NCBI GenBank assembly: GCA_964627455.1
Contig: CAZVKC010000029.1
Span: 27,817 to 91,816 of the forward strand
Source: F-183 sp964627455
GTDB taxonomy: Bacteria; Acidobacteriota; Terriglobia; Bryobacterales; Bryobacteraceae
Direction of reading: 5' to 3'
Length of the DNA stretch: 64,000 nucleotides
A model generated the notes under the pieces. The model was not told the DNA's origin and ran no database searches. It saw only the letters and a program-made list of their open reading frames with translations. The translations under genes were made by a program, and so were the position numbers. Below are positions 52,203-61,346 of this stretch, piece after piece; position 1 is the stretch's first letter, and every line of letters begins with the position of its first letter.

Positions 52203-53352
52203 TCCAATAGATCTTGATGTTCGATGACGCGCGGCCGGCTGCGACGATGTCGGGTCTGCCGTCGCCGTTGAGGTCCGCGACCGCGAGGTCCTCGGCGGCC
52301 ATGGCGCCGGTTTCAATGGGATGCTTCTGCCAGCGCTTGCCGGCAGCGTCCCAGGTATAGAGCGCGAGGCCGTACTGCTTGTCGCGCCAGCCCGCCACGA
52401 GATCGTCGGAACCGTCGCCGTCGAAGTCGCCCCAGCCAATCGCGTGTCCGCCGGTGAGCGTGGTGTCGGCGACTTCGCGAGTCCACTCACCTTTACCATT
52501 GCGGGGTTCGCGGAAGATGACGATGGAGTTGCCGTGCCAGGGTTCGACCGTGGCGATCACGCGTGTCTTCTTGTCGGCGTGACCGAGCTTGATTTCACCA
52601 GGGGATCCGGAAGCGATCTTCTCACGGCTCCACTTGCCGGTCTTCGCATTGCGGCGCAACACGTGAACGCCTTCGCGGCTCGCGGTGAGGATCTCGTCGC
52701 CTTTATTGCGTTTGTCGAAATCCGTGACGATCAGGTTGTGCGCGATGTGCAGCGTGTCGTCCGCGACCTCCGACTTCCAGGGCTCGAGCGGGTTTGCGCC
52801 GGGACGGAAAACCAGCACGCGCACACCGGCGCCCTGCCAGGAATTCGCGTCGTTGTTGTCGGTGCGCGCGTTGCCGCGGCCGTGCAGCGGCAGCACGACG
52901 AGTTCCTTGCGGCCGTCGCCGTCGACATCGCCCCAGCGCATGCGGTGCAGCGTGGGCTCTTCGGTCAGCGGGTGGACCTTGTATCCGTCGCGGGATCCCG
53001 CCCATTGCAGACTGCCCGCAGCGTTCGTATTGGTGGCCTGCCAGTCGGCGCCGATCGCGATATCCGGCTTGCCGTCGCCGTCAATGTCATGGATGGCGAA
53101 ACAGACGTTGTCCTTCTTGGTGGATCCGGCGTCGAGCAGGATGTGCTTGGTCCACGAAGGGTTCTCGAACCAGACGGCCTGCGCCTGATTGATCGCGACG
53201 ATGTCCGGCTTGCCGTCGCCATTCATGTCGTGCGTCGTGACGGCGTATCCGATACCGAACTTCTGTTGGATTTCTTCGGGGCGAAACTTCACTTCGGCGG
53301 CCGGAGCCAACATCGAAGCGGCGGCAGCAGCAAGGCAGAGCAAGGATTTCAT
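52186..53352 (-). CDS. exported FG-GAP/VCBS repeat beta-propeller protein
   Basis: A 388-residue protein with a signal peptide (about 1-18) followed by seven or so repeats of the calcium-binding FG-GAP/VCBS type. Clear copies include 'DMNGDGKPDIVAINQ', 'DIDGDGKPDIAIGAD', 'DVDGDGRKELVV', 'DFDGDGSDDLVAGW' and 'DLNGDGRPDIVAAG'. These form a propeller, usually extracellular and often used in adhesion or as carrier of a catalytic partner; no catalytic motif is present. Such proteins are common in Acidobacteriota and Planctomycetota. Confidence 0.9.
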   Translation of the reverse strand: MKSLLCLAAAAASMLAPAAEVKFRPEEIQQKFGIGYAVTTHDMNGDGKPDIVAINQAQAVWFENPSWTKHILLDAGSTKKDNVCFAIHDIDGDGKPDIAIGADWQATNTNAAGSLQWAGSRDGYKVHPLTEEPTLHRMRWGDVDGDGRKELVVLPLHGRGNARTDNNDANSWQGAGVRVLVFRPGANPLEPWKSEVADDTLHIAHNLIVTDFDKRNKGDEILTASREGVHVLRRNAKTGKWSREKIASGSPGEIKLGHADKKTRVIATVEPWHGNSIVIFREPRNGKGEWTREVADTTLTGGHAIGWGDFDGDGSDDLVAGWRDKQYGLALYTWDAAGKRWQKHPIETGAMAAEDLAVADLNGDGRPDIVAAGRASSNIKIYWNEGKK

Positions 53353-53359
53353 CAGGCAG

Positions 53360-54133
53360 CTACTTTCCCGTCCAGCAGGGCGGACGTTTCCCGAGAAACG
53401 CGCCGATGCCTTCCTGCGCATCGTGCGCCATCGCATTCATCGACATCACCTCGCGGGCGTAAGCGTAGGCTTTCGGCTGGTCGAGGTCGATCTGCGAATA
53501 GAAAGCCTGCTTGCCGAGTCCCAGCACGAGTTCGCTGGCGCCGGCGATTTCGAGCGCGAGCTTCCGGGTTTCGGATTCCAGCATATCCGAAGAGACGACC
53601 CGGTTGACGAGTCCCCAATCGGCGGCGGTCGTGGCGTCGATCATGCGGCCGGTGAGAAGCATCTCCATGGCGCGTTTGCGGCCGACCGCGCGGGTGAGCG
53701 CAACCATCGGCGTGGTGCAGAACAGTCCGATCCGGACGCCCGGGGTCGCGAAGGACGCGGCGTCGCTTGCGATGGCGAGGTCGCAGGTGCAGACGAGCTG
53801 GCATCCGGCTGCGGTGGCAACCCCGTGGACCTGCGCGATCACCGGCTGCGGAATCGACTGAATGCGGGTCATCAACTGCGTGCAGACGTCGAAGATCTCC
53901 CGATATTCATTGATGTTCCGGCCGGTCATTTGCGAGAGATCGTGACCGGAGCAGAACACTTTGCCGGCGCCGCGAAGGATGACGGCGCGCGTGGAGCGCG
54001 GGTCCGCGGCGATACGGTCCAGCGCGGCGATGAGGTCGCGCATCAACTCGAGGGATAACGCATTGCGGCGTTCCGGACGGTTGAGCGTCAGCGTGGCGAC
54101 GCCGTCGGCGAGGTCGAGCAGGATGGAGGACAT
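53360..54133 (-). CDS. enoyl-CoA hydratase/isomerase family protein
   Basis: A 257-residue crotonase-fold enzyme. It has 'LNRPERRNALSLELMRDL' near the start, the oxyanion-hole region 'GAGKVFCSGHDLSQM' (about 51-65) and 'HGVATAAGCQLVCTCDLAIA'. The catalytic Glu pair of true hydratases is not evident at the usual positions, so isomerase or dehydratase activity is possible. It acts on acyl-CoA in the cytoplasm. It is 7 bases upstream of the FG-GAP gene's start region on the same strand. Confidence 0.88.
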   Translation of the reverse strand: MSSILLDLADGVATLTLNRPERRNALSLELMRDLIAALDRIAADPRSTRAVILRGAGKVFCSGHDLSQMTGRNINEYREIFDVCTQLMTRIQSIPQPVIAQVHGVATAAGCQLVCTCDLAIASDAASFATPGVRIGLFCTTPMVALTRAVGRKRAMEMLLTGRMIDATTAADWGLVNRVVSSDMLESETRKLALEIAGASELVLGLGKQAFYSQIDLDQPKAYAYAREVMSMNAMAHDAQEGIGAFLGKRPPCWTGK

Positions 54134-54223
54134 GGCGGAAGCTTAACCATGCTTTACCACCTTTTTACAGTGACTTGCAGGCGGTCGCGGTTACTCTCAG
54201 GGAAGAGGCAAGTCTAAAAGAAC

Positions 54224-54535
54224 ATGAGACGCACCGGTTCGATTCTCTTACTCTTCTGCGGCCTGGCCGCGCTGGCTCAGGAACAACAGCACGATGGTCC
54301 TCGCCGGGGATTCGGCCGCGAAGGTGGCGGCAGGGGACCGATGATGATGTCGCCCTCGATGCGCATTCTGGATGCAGATGGCGACGGCGTGATTTCGGCG
54401 GCGGAGATCCAGCAGGCGGCGGTGCGGTTCGCCAAACTGGACGCGGACGGAGACGGCAAATTGACCGAGGCGGAGATCCGGCCCGCGTTTGGAGGCCCCC
54501 GGCGGGAAGGCGGTGGACCTGGCGGCCCTGGCGCC
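54224..54535 (+). CDS. exported EF-hand protein, N-terminal part (cut by gap)
   Basis: 104 residues from ATG 54224 to the N gap: signal peptide (about 1-18), Gly/Arg/Met-rich linker, then two EF-hand loops ('DADGDGVISAAE' and 'DADGDGKLTEAE'). The frame differs from the C-terminal part, consistent with a gap of unknown length. Same gene as 54636-55076. Confidence 0.8.
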
Positions 54536-54635
54536 NNNNNNNNNNNNNNNNNNNNNNNNNNNNNNNNNNNNNNNNNNNNNNNNNNNNNNNNNNNNNNNNN
54601 NNNNNNNNNNNNNNNNNNNNNNNNNNNNNNNNNNN
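54536..54635. other. assembly gap (100 N) inside the EF-hand gene
   Basis: Exactly 100 unknown bases, probably a place-holder. It lies in a Gly/Pro-rich, repetitive stretch that is hard to assemble. Confidence 0.95.
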
Positions 54636-55076
54636 GGCGCCTCGCCGGAAGAGACTGTCGCGATGATGCTGCAGTTCGACAAGAACGGCGACGGCATGCT
54701 GCAGAAAAGCGAGGTCCCCGAGCGGATGCAGGGGATTTTCGCGCGCGGCGACGCAAATCAGGATGGCGTACTGACGCGGGACGAATTGTTGCAGGCGGCG
54801 CAGAAGCAGTCGCAACAGGCGTCGGCTTCGCGTGGCGGTGGAGGCGAGCACCGAGGTGGCTTCGACGGCGAGCGGCGTGGACCCGGCGGCGGCGGCATGA
54901 TGCGGTTCGATCCGGTGATGCGCGCACTCGACACTGACGAAGACGGCGCGATCTCCGCAGCCGAATGGAGCAAGGCGCCGCAGGTGCTGGCAAAGTTCGA
55001 CAAGAACGGCGACGGGCAGTTGACGCCCGACGAGCTGCGTCCCAATTTCCCCGGCAGGGAGCGTCGCGACCAATAA
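54636..55076 (+). CDS. exported EF-hand protein, C-terminal part (cut by gap)
   Basis: 146 residues from the gap to TAA at 55074-55076. Four EF-hand loops are visible: 'DKNGDGMLQKSE', 'DANQDGVLTRDE', 'DTDEDGAISAAE' and 'DKNGDGQLTPDE'. With the N-terminal part the protein has at least six. A Gly-rich spacer separates the pairs. Stop and the next start overlap in TAATG, so this gene and the ApbE gene are translationally coupled. Calcium binding outside the membrane is likely. Confidence 0.82.
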   Translation, partial: GASPEETVAMMLQFDKNGDGMLQKSEVPERMQGIFARGDANQDGVLTRDELLQAAQKQSQQASASRGGGGEHRGGFDGERRGPGGGGMMRFDPVMRALDTDEDGAISAAEWSKAPQVLAKFDKNGDGQLTPDELRPNFPGRERRDQ

Positions 55077-56545
55077 TGAAGCTCGCAATTCTGCTGTGCA
55101 GCAGCCTCGCGCTAACGATAGGTCCGGATGCGGGACGGCTGCAAAAGGGTCCGTTTGTCTTCCATCACGAGAATGTGATGGGTACTTCGCTGGAACTTCG
55201 CCTGGACGCGGCAACGCGCGCGGATGCGGAGCGTGCCGAAGCCGCAGCGCTGGCGGAAATCGACCGGATGTCCTCAATCTTGAGCACCTATGACCCGCAG
55301 TCGGAAGCCAGTCGCTGGCTGCAGACCCGCGGCGTCGCCATTCCGGTATCACCGGAACTGTTCGAGGTGTTGTCGTTGTTCGATACCTGGCGCGCGCGGA
55401 CCGGCGACGCCTTGGATCCAGCGTCCGAAGCAATCTCACGCGTGTGGCGCAATGCGGCGGCGCAGCAGCGCAAGCCGAGTGATGCGGAGTTGCGTGCGGC
55501 CGTTCAGGAGGTCCGCGAATCACAACACTGGACCCTCGATCCAGCCCATCGCACAGCAACTCATCTGTCAGCGGCTCCAGTACGCTTCAACACATTCGTC
55601 AAAAGCTATGTCGTGGAACATGCGGCAGAGGCGGCGATGAGCGTCGATGGAGTAACGTCCGCGATGTTGAATGCGGGCGGCGACATTGTCACTCGCGGAC
55701 TCGGGGCAACCACCATCGACATCGCGGATCCGCTGCAACCATCGGGCGTGGCGGCACAGATTGTCGCGCCGGGCGGCATGACTGTCGCGACCAGCGGTGG
55801 CTATCAACGCGGATTCGACATCGGCGGCGTGCACTACTCGCACATCGTGGATCCCCGCACGGGCCTGCCCTCGGGCAACGACATTCTCAGCGCGACGGTC
55901 GTGGCGCCGAGCGCTGCCGACGCGGGCGCCATCGCGACATCGATGACGATTCTCACCCCGGAAGAGAGCCGGCAACTGGTAGCCGCGTATGTTCCGGCAG
56001 CGGAATATCTACTGATCGCGAAAGACGGCGCGCGCATCGCGAGCAAAGGCTGGTACGCGCTACAGGCCAAGGGGGGCACCGGCGCCGCAGCAGCTTCGCA
56101 CAAAGTCACCATCAACTTTGAACTGGCGCGCATCGAAGGCGGCCGCTACCGGCGTCCCTATGTTGCGGTGTGGATCGAAGACGGCGACAAGTTCCCGGTT
56201 CGCACGGTTGCGCTCTGGTACGAGAAGCCGCGCTGGCTGCCGGACCTCCGCGCGTGGAACCGCGGCGACCGCATGCGCGCGCTGGCGGAAGGCACGGAGA
56301 TCACGAACACGGTGGCGAGCGCGACCCGCTCTCCAGGCAAATACACGCTCGAGTGGGACGGCAAGGACAATCAGGGCAAGGCTCTCAAGCCCGGTAAATA
56401 TGCCGTATGTATCGAAGTGGCGCGCGAGCATGGCACCTATCAACTGATCCGGCAGGAAATCGACTTCGGCGGCGCCGCGGCCGCGAAGCAGTATCCGTTG
56501 CAGGCAAATCCCGAAGTGGCGGCGGCGTCCCTTGAATATCGTTAA
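55076..56545 (+). CDS. ApbE-type FAD:protein FMN transferase fused to DUF2271
   Basis: A 489-residue exported protein. It has a signal peptide (about 1-18). The ApbE domain (about 30-330) includes 'MGTSLELRL', 'NAGGDIVTRG' and 'YSHIVDPRTGLPSG', with the magnesium-site Asp residues. ApbE transfers FMN from FAD to a Thr of a target protein in the periplasm. The C-terminal DUF2271 domain (about 345-480; 'VAVWIEDGDKFPVRTVALW') is found fused or next to PepSY/FMN proteins. The flavinylated target is not obvious; the next gene's membrane protein is a candidate partner. Confidence 0.92.
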   Translation: MKLAILLCSSLALTIGPDAGRLQKGPFVFHHENVMGTSLELRLDAATRADAERAEAAALAEIDRMSSILSTYDPQSEASRWLQTRGVAIPVSPELFEVLSLFDTWRARTGDALDPASEAISRVWRNAAAQQRKPSDAELRAAVQEVRESQHWTLDPAHRTATHLSAAPVRFNTFVKSYVVEHAAEAAMSVDGVTSAMLNAGGDIVTRGLGATTIDIADPLQPSGVAAQIVAPGGMTVATSGGYQRGFDIGGVHYSHIVDPRTGLPSGNDILSATVVAPSAADAGAIATSMTILTPEESRQLVAAYVPAAEYLLIAKDGARIASKGWYALQAKGGTGAAAASHKVTINFELARIEGGRYRRPYVAVWIEDGDKFPVRTVALWYEKPRWLPDLRAWNRGDRMRALAEGTEITNTVASATRSPGKYTLEWDGKDNQGKALKPGKYAVCIEVAREHGTYQLIRQEIDFGGAAAAKQYPLQANPEVAAASLEYR

Positions 56546-57200
56546 AGACACCCTGGACGATGCTCCGGTTGCCGCGGCGGGTAAGTCGGCAACTGCGCCG
56601 CAGGTCCACCATCGCCATTCGCCGTGGCGGCGGCGGACGGCAATGGCTTCGCGGTGGCTGCACATCTACCTGTCGATGGGCAGCTTCGCGATCCTGTTCT
56701 TTTTCGCCGTGACGGGCGTCACGCTGAACCACACCGACTGGTTCGACGGCAAGCAGTCGGTACGGCAGTTGAAAGGCGAACTCAAACCCGAGTGGGTGCG
56801 TCCGGAGGTCCGCAAATTCGAGATCGCGGAACATCTGCGCAACACACACGGGCTGCGCAACAGCATCACCGATTTCCGCGTCGATGACGCGCAGGCTTCG
56901 GTATCCTTCAAGGGCCCGGGATACTCAGCCGACGCGTTCATCGACCGCGCCAGCGGACGCTACGAGATCACCGAGACCCGTATGGGATTCGTGGCGGTGC
57001 TCAACGACCTGCACAAGGGACGCGACACCGGCAAGGTATGGTCCAAGGTCATCGACATCTCGGCAATCCTCATGATTCTGGTGTCGCTGTCCGGCATGGT
57101 GCTGATCTTCTTCCTGCACAAACGTCTCGTGTCGGGATTGATGATCGCGCTCGTGGGACTCCTGATCAGTTGCGCGCTCTATCGATTCTGGGTGCCGTAG
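56532..57200 (+). CDS. PepSY-associated membrane protein
   Basis: A 222-residue membrane protein starting at a TTG inside the ApbE gene's end. It has an N-terminal helix (about 40-63, 'WLHIYLSMGSFAILFFFAVTG'), an extracytoplasmic PepSY-like segment (about 75-165), and two helices at the C-terminus (about 172-192 and 198-215). The WLH and 'NDLHKGR' His residues next to the helices could bind haem. Proteins of this kind accompany ApbE in iron- or flavin-linked electron transfer. Alternatives: ATG at 56643 as start. Confidence 0.82.
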   Translation: MNIVKDTLDDAPVAAAGKSATAPQVHHRHSPWRRRTAMASRWLHIYLSMGSFAILFFFAVTGVTLNHTDWFDGKQSVRQLKGELKPEWVRPEVRKFEIAEHLRNTHGLRNSITDFRVDDAQASVSFKGPGYSADAFIDRASGRYEITETRMGFVAVLNDLHKGRDTGKVWSKVIDISAILMILVSLSGMVLIFFLHKRLVSGLMIALVGLLISCALYRFWVP

Positions 57201-57227
57201 CCGGCAGCATACGCCGTAGGCGGCACT

Positions 57228-59636
57228 CTATTCCTGCGGCAGCGCGAAACTGTACAGAACCCCTGCGGCGGAAACGGCAACATACTGCTTGCCGTCGACC
57301 GAATAACTCATCGGCGATGAAGCGATGGGTCCGCCGGCCTGGAACTTCCAGAGGAACTTGCCGGTCGCCGAATCGAGTGCGATGAGATTGCCTTCGGGAG
57401 TGGCGGCGAAGAGAACTTTGCCCGCCGTGGCGAGCACGCCCGAAGACAGGGAACCCTGCGCAATCGGATAGTCCCACTTGACCGCGCCGGTATCCGTATC
57501 GATCGCGCGAATGCCGGCAGTCGGGGTTTCCTGCAGCGGACCTCCGCGGCCTCCCCAATACTGCTTGCCGGATTCGAAATCCGAAGTCTGCCGGATGTAC
57601 TTGTTGCCCATCTCGAGGTAGCTCAGATAAAGCAGTCCCGTCGATGCATCGTACGACGGCGACTGCCAGTTGGTGCCGCCGCCGAGGCTCGGATACACAT
57701 CGGAACCCTGGGGAGTCGAATCCGAACCGGGCACGATCTTCGGCCGGCCGTTCTCGTCGAAACCCGCGTTCCACGTCTGCTTCACGAACGCCTTCGCCAA
57801 AAGCAGCTTTCCATTCGTGCGATCCATCACGTAGAAGAAGCCGTTGCGATTCGCCTGCATGATGAGCTTGCGCGGCTGGCCCTGAAAGACCTTGTCAACA
57901 AGTACAAGGTCCTCGTTGGCGTCCCAGTCGTGGCTGTCATTGGGCGTGAACTGGTAATGCCACTTGCGCTTGCCCGTTGCCGGATCGAGCGCCACGACGG
58001 AGCAGGTAAACAGGTTGTCACCCTTGCGGACCTCACCGTCCATATCAGGTCCGGGATTGCCGACGCCCCAGTAGATCGTATCGGTGTCGGGATCGTAGCT
58101 GCCGGTGAGCCACGTCGGCCCGCCGCCACGCTTCCAGCTATCGCCCTTCCACGTATCATTGCCGAACTCGCCGGGACCGGGGATCGTGTGGAACCTCCAC
58201 AAGCGCTTGCCGGTCGCGGCGTCGTAGGCGTCAATGAATCCGCGGATCCCGTACTCACCACCCGCCACGCCGACAATCACTTTGTCTTTCACAATCAGCG
58301 GAGCCGCGGTGATGCTGTAGCCTTCCATCGTGTCGGCCACCTGCGTTTCCCAGATCTGGCGGCCCGTCCGCGCATCGAGAGCGATCAGCCCAGCGTCGAG
58401 GGTCCCGGTGAAGAGACGGTTGCCGAGCATTGCAACGCCGCGGTTGTAGCGATTGCTTTCGTACGGATTGACGACCTTCTGCTTGCGCTGGGACTTCCAG
58501 ATTTGCAGGCCGGTCTTTGCGTCGATCGCATAAATGTCGCCGGGCATGCCGGCCGTGTACATCACGCCGTCCACAACGAGCGGCGTGGACTCCACCAGTG
58601 AGTCCCCGGGCATCTGCACGGCCCACTTCGCCTGCAGCTTGGCCACGTTCGCGGGCGTGATCTGGGACAGCGGCGAAAAGTGGGTCCCCTGGTAGTTGCC
58701 CCAGTACGTGAGCCAGTTGTGAGGTTCCTTCGCGGCGTCGCGGATGCGCGCTGAGGTGAGTCCTGTGGCGGGGTTGAAATCGGATGAGCGCGCGGAAGCC
58801 GCGAGGTCGCGTCCGTTGAGCGTTTTGAGATACGCGACGAGGTTCGTGATTTCGGTCTCCGATAAACGCTTGGCGTAATCGGCGGGCATCAGCGACGCAG
58901 GCTCAAAGCTCTTACTGACGATGTTGGATTTATCGAGTAAATGGAGTTTACCGTTGGGATCCATCAGATGCAGCGTGTACGTATCCTCGGCGCGGCGCAG
59001 GCCACGCAGAGTGCGGCCGTCCTTCATCTTCAGCACGACAACGCTGGGTCCACGGCGATCGCGCCGGCGGACGCGCACATTCGGGTTCGGCGCGGGATTC
59101 GGATCCACGATCTTGCTGCGGAGGTTCTCGGCGCTGTTCGCGCCGGCGGCGGAAAGATCCGGACCGATGATGCCTCCGCGGCCGTTGACTTCATGGCAGC
59201 GATAGCAGGCGGTCTTCGCGCTAAAGAAAAGCTTTTCGCCGTCTGCTGGATTGCCGGCGGTGGCGGTTGTGGCAGGCGAGGCGGCAGTCGCAGACAGGCT
59301 ACGAATATAGCTGACCAGTTGCCAGGCCTGATCCACCGTGAGGCGCGAAAATGGAGGCATTTGCGTACCCGCGACACCTCCGCGAATATTCAGGAAAATC
59401 TCTCCGTCACGGCCCCCGTGCTTGAAGACGCCGCTGGCGAGTGAGGGTCCACGCTCGCTGCCCGCGCCGTCGCCGCCGTGGCACGCCTGACAGGCCTGGG
59501 CATACAGACGCTTGCCCGCGGCAATGGCGTTTGCATCGCCGGCAAAAGGATTTCGCTCCCGTTCAGGAGTGTGCTGTTCCTGTCCGAATGCGGGTACAAA
59601 CACAATGAGAGCAAGCGTTGCAAGAGAAGACTTCAT
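57228..59636 (-). CDS. PQQ-dependent dehydrogenase with two c-type haem motifs
   Basis: An 802-residue exported protein with a signal peptide (about 1-18). Two cytochrome-c-type motifs appear in the N-terminal third: CQACH (about 52-56) and CYRCH (about 140-144). The rest (about 310-800) is an eight-bladed PQQ beta-propeller with repeated 'GAVKWDYP' and 'TGKRLWRF'-type blades. This layout resembles membrane or periplasmic alcohol/sugar dehydrogenases in which electrons pass to haem, but the haems lie before, not after, the propeller. The substrate is unknown. Confidence 0.92.
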   Translation of the reverse strand: MKSSLATLALIVFVPAFGQEQHTPERERNPFAGDANAIAAGKRLYAQACQACHGGDGAGSERGPSLASGVFKHGGRDGEIFLNIRGGVAGTQMPPFSRLTVDQAWQLVSYIRSLSATAASPATTATAGNPADGEKLFFSAKTACYRCHEVNGRGGIIGPDLSAAGANSAENLRSKIVDPNPAPNPNVRVRRRDRRGPSVVVLKMKDGRTLRGLRRAEDTYTLHLMDPNGKLHLLDKSNIVSKSFEPASLMPADYAKRLSETEITNLVAYLKTLNGRDLAASARSSDFNPATGLTSARIRDAAKEPHNWLTYWGNYQGTHFSPLSQITPANVAKLQAKWAVQMPGDSLVESTPLVVDGVMYTAGMPGDIYAIDAKTGLQIWKSQRKQKVVNPYESNRYNRGVAMLGNRLFTGTLDAGLIALDARTGRQIWETQVADTMEGYSITAAPLIVKDKVIVGVAGGEYGIRGFIDAYDAATGKRLWRFHTIPGPGEFGNDTWKGDSWKRGGGPTWLTGSYDPDTDTIYWGVGNPGPDMDGEVRKGDNLFTCSVVALDPATGKRKWHYQFTPNDSHDWDANEDLVLVDKVFQGQPRKLIMQANRNGFFYVMDRTNGKLLLAKAFVKQTWNAGFDENGRPKIVPGSDSTPQGSDVYPSLGGGTNWQSPSYDASTGLLYLSYLEMGNKYIRQTSDFESGKQYWGGRGGPLQETPTAGIRAIDTDTGAVKWDYPIAQGSLSSGVLATAGKVLFAATPEGNLIALDSATGKFLWKFQAGGPIASSPMSYSVDGKQYVAVSAAGVLYSFALPQE

Positions 59637-59738
59637 GGTTTAGCCGGAGTACTGCGAGACGTTGATACTTAGCAGCTATTATATGTTGGCGTTCTCACGC
59701 ATCCACTCGCGGCAAGAGAATTCCAGCATTCGGAGCAC

Positions 59739-61346
59739 GTGAACGCTACCCTTGTTGGTGACGCAATGAGTTGGATTGACAATATCTCCCGCAGCAGACA
59801 GTTGGTGAAAGGCGCGGGACAAACCGATCTCGCCGTGATCGTATCGGGATCCCCCGCCGACAGCGCCTTCTGGCGGACCGCCACAACAAACGTACAGCGC
59901 GACATCCTCCGCGAAGACGGTGGACTCCGCATCGCATCCGTCACCGAGGACCACCCCGCCGGCAACTTCCTCGGGACCCTCCGTGCGTGGGAGGAGGCCA
60001 AGAAGCAAACCGCAACCAGCCCGGCGCAGGGCGTCACGCTGATGAGCATGGTGTTCGGACAAGGCAAACGCATGAGCCCGTTCACGCAGGCGCTCGGAGG
60101 CCGCAAAGCCGCATTCCCCACACCATTCCGCGGATCCGAACCCGGCTCCTGGCTGCGCACCGGCGACATCGCGATCCTCTACTCGTCACTGTGGCTGCAT
60201 CAACTCGCGAGCACCGGATTCAACGGCGTGCTCGTGAAATGGGGCGATGAGGCGATCCTCCCCAGCACCGCCTGGGACTCCTCCACATCCGACTTCCGCG
60301 ACGTCGACATCGTGCGTTTCGTCTGGAAGACCGTGCCCGACGCGACGCTGGCGCGCGAGAAGGAATGGTGGGTCCTCAACGAAGAAACGCGGCTCATCGA
60401 ACGCCTCATTCCGCGGCAACCATACGACAGCCTCGCACGCGTCCTGGAGCGCTATCAGGGCAACCGCTACTCGACCGCCGTCAACCTCGGCAGCATCGCG
60501 ATCAGCTACCGTTTTCTGGACCTCGCACGCGAAGTGCTCGGTCCGCTGGCAAGCGAAATCGGACCCGCGGCCGACTGGGATCCATTCGTGAACCTGCTGC
60601 TTCTGCTGGCTGACGACGAGGACCCGTACTCGGACCCGCCCACCGCCGCCGGATTGCAGCAGGCCGAAAAGCGCTGCCCCGGACTCACCGCGAAGATGAA
60701 AGAGATCCGCGCCAAAACGCAGCAGGCGTTCGGACGTCCGCCCCGCGCAGGCTATCTGGAATTCGGCGACGCCCTGTGGATCGACCTCGGTTTGCACACC
60801 ACGCTTCGCCGCGGCCTTGAGGCATTGATTGAAGATTCGGACTACGGACGCGCTGTGCGCGCCTTCTTCGGCGTACCCGAAGAGCGCGACGCCAACGGCA
60901 ACTTCATCGTCGGGAACTGCCACATTGCGCCAGATGCGACCATCCGCAATTCGCTGGTGCTCGATTCGACGATTCGAAGCGGTACCGTGCAGAACGGGAT
61001 TGTCGTGGGTTCGCGCCACGGCAATCTGCAGATACCGGACGGCGGCGCTTCGCTCTTCAGCGCGGGCCGCGCCTTCACCTTCGCGTCCAAGGCGATCTCG
61101 TTCCGGTCGGTCGCCGATGCACTGGAGATCCCCGAAGGCGGACGGCACACCACCGCATTCTTCACCGATCAGCCGTTCTCGCTGGTGACCAACGAGTCCG
61201 TCGTCAAGTACGATGCGTCCGAGTACGGCGCGCCGATCCTCGGCAATCCGATCTCATTTGAAGAGGCCGCGCGCATCGCTGCGGAGGTTGATCCGTGGCT
61301 GATCGAATCCCGCTGGCGCGAGGCCTGGAGTTCGGCCGAAATCTAG
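59739..61346 (+). CDS. unassigned protein with nucleotidyltransferase-like signature and beta-helix-like tail
   Basis: A 535-residue protein from a GTG at 59739 (an ATG at 59766 is also possible). Residues 106-130 read 'GQGKRMSPFTQALGGRKAAF', which resembles the GxGxRxxPxTxxxxK signature of sugar-phosphate nucleotidyltransferases. Residues about 390-440 ('HIAPDATIRNSLVLDST') look like hexapeptide/left-handed beta-helix repeats. No signal peptide. A sugar-nucleotide synthesis or modification role is plausible, but the catalytic core is poorly matched, so function is unassigned. It converges on the SulP gene with 4-base overlap. Confidence 0.75.
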   Translation: MNATLVGDAMSWIDNISRSRQLVKGAGQTDLAVIVSGSPADSAFWRTATTNVQRDILREDGGLRIASVTEDHPAGNFLGTLRAWEEAKKQTATSPAQGVTLMSMVFGQGKRMSPFTQALGGRKAAFPTPFRGSEPGSWLRTGDIAILYSSLWLHQLASTGFNGVLVKWGDEAILPSTAWDSSTSDFRDVDIVRFVWKTVPDATLAREKEWWVLNEETRLIERLIPRQPYDSLARVLERYQGNRYSTAVNLGSIAISYRFLDLAREVLGPLASEIGPAADWDPFVNLLLLLADDEDPYSDPPTAAGLQQAEKRCPGLTAKMKEIRAKTQQAFGRPPRAGYLEFGDALWIDLGLHTTLRRGLEALIEDSDYGRAVRAFFGVPEERDANGNFIVGNCHIAPDATIRNSLVLDSTIRSGTVQNGIVVGSRHGNLQIPDGGASLFSAGRAFTFASKAISFRSVADALEIPEGGRHTTAFFTDQPFSLVTNESVVKYDASEYGAPILGNPISFEEAARIAAEVDPWLIESRWREAWSSAEI

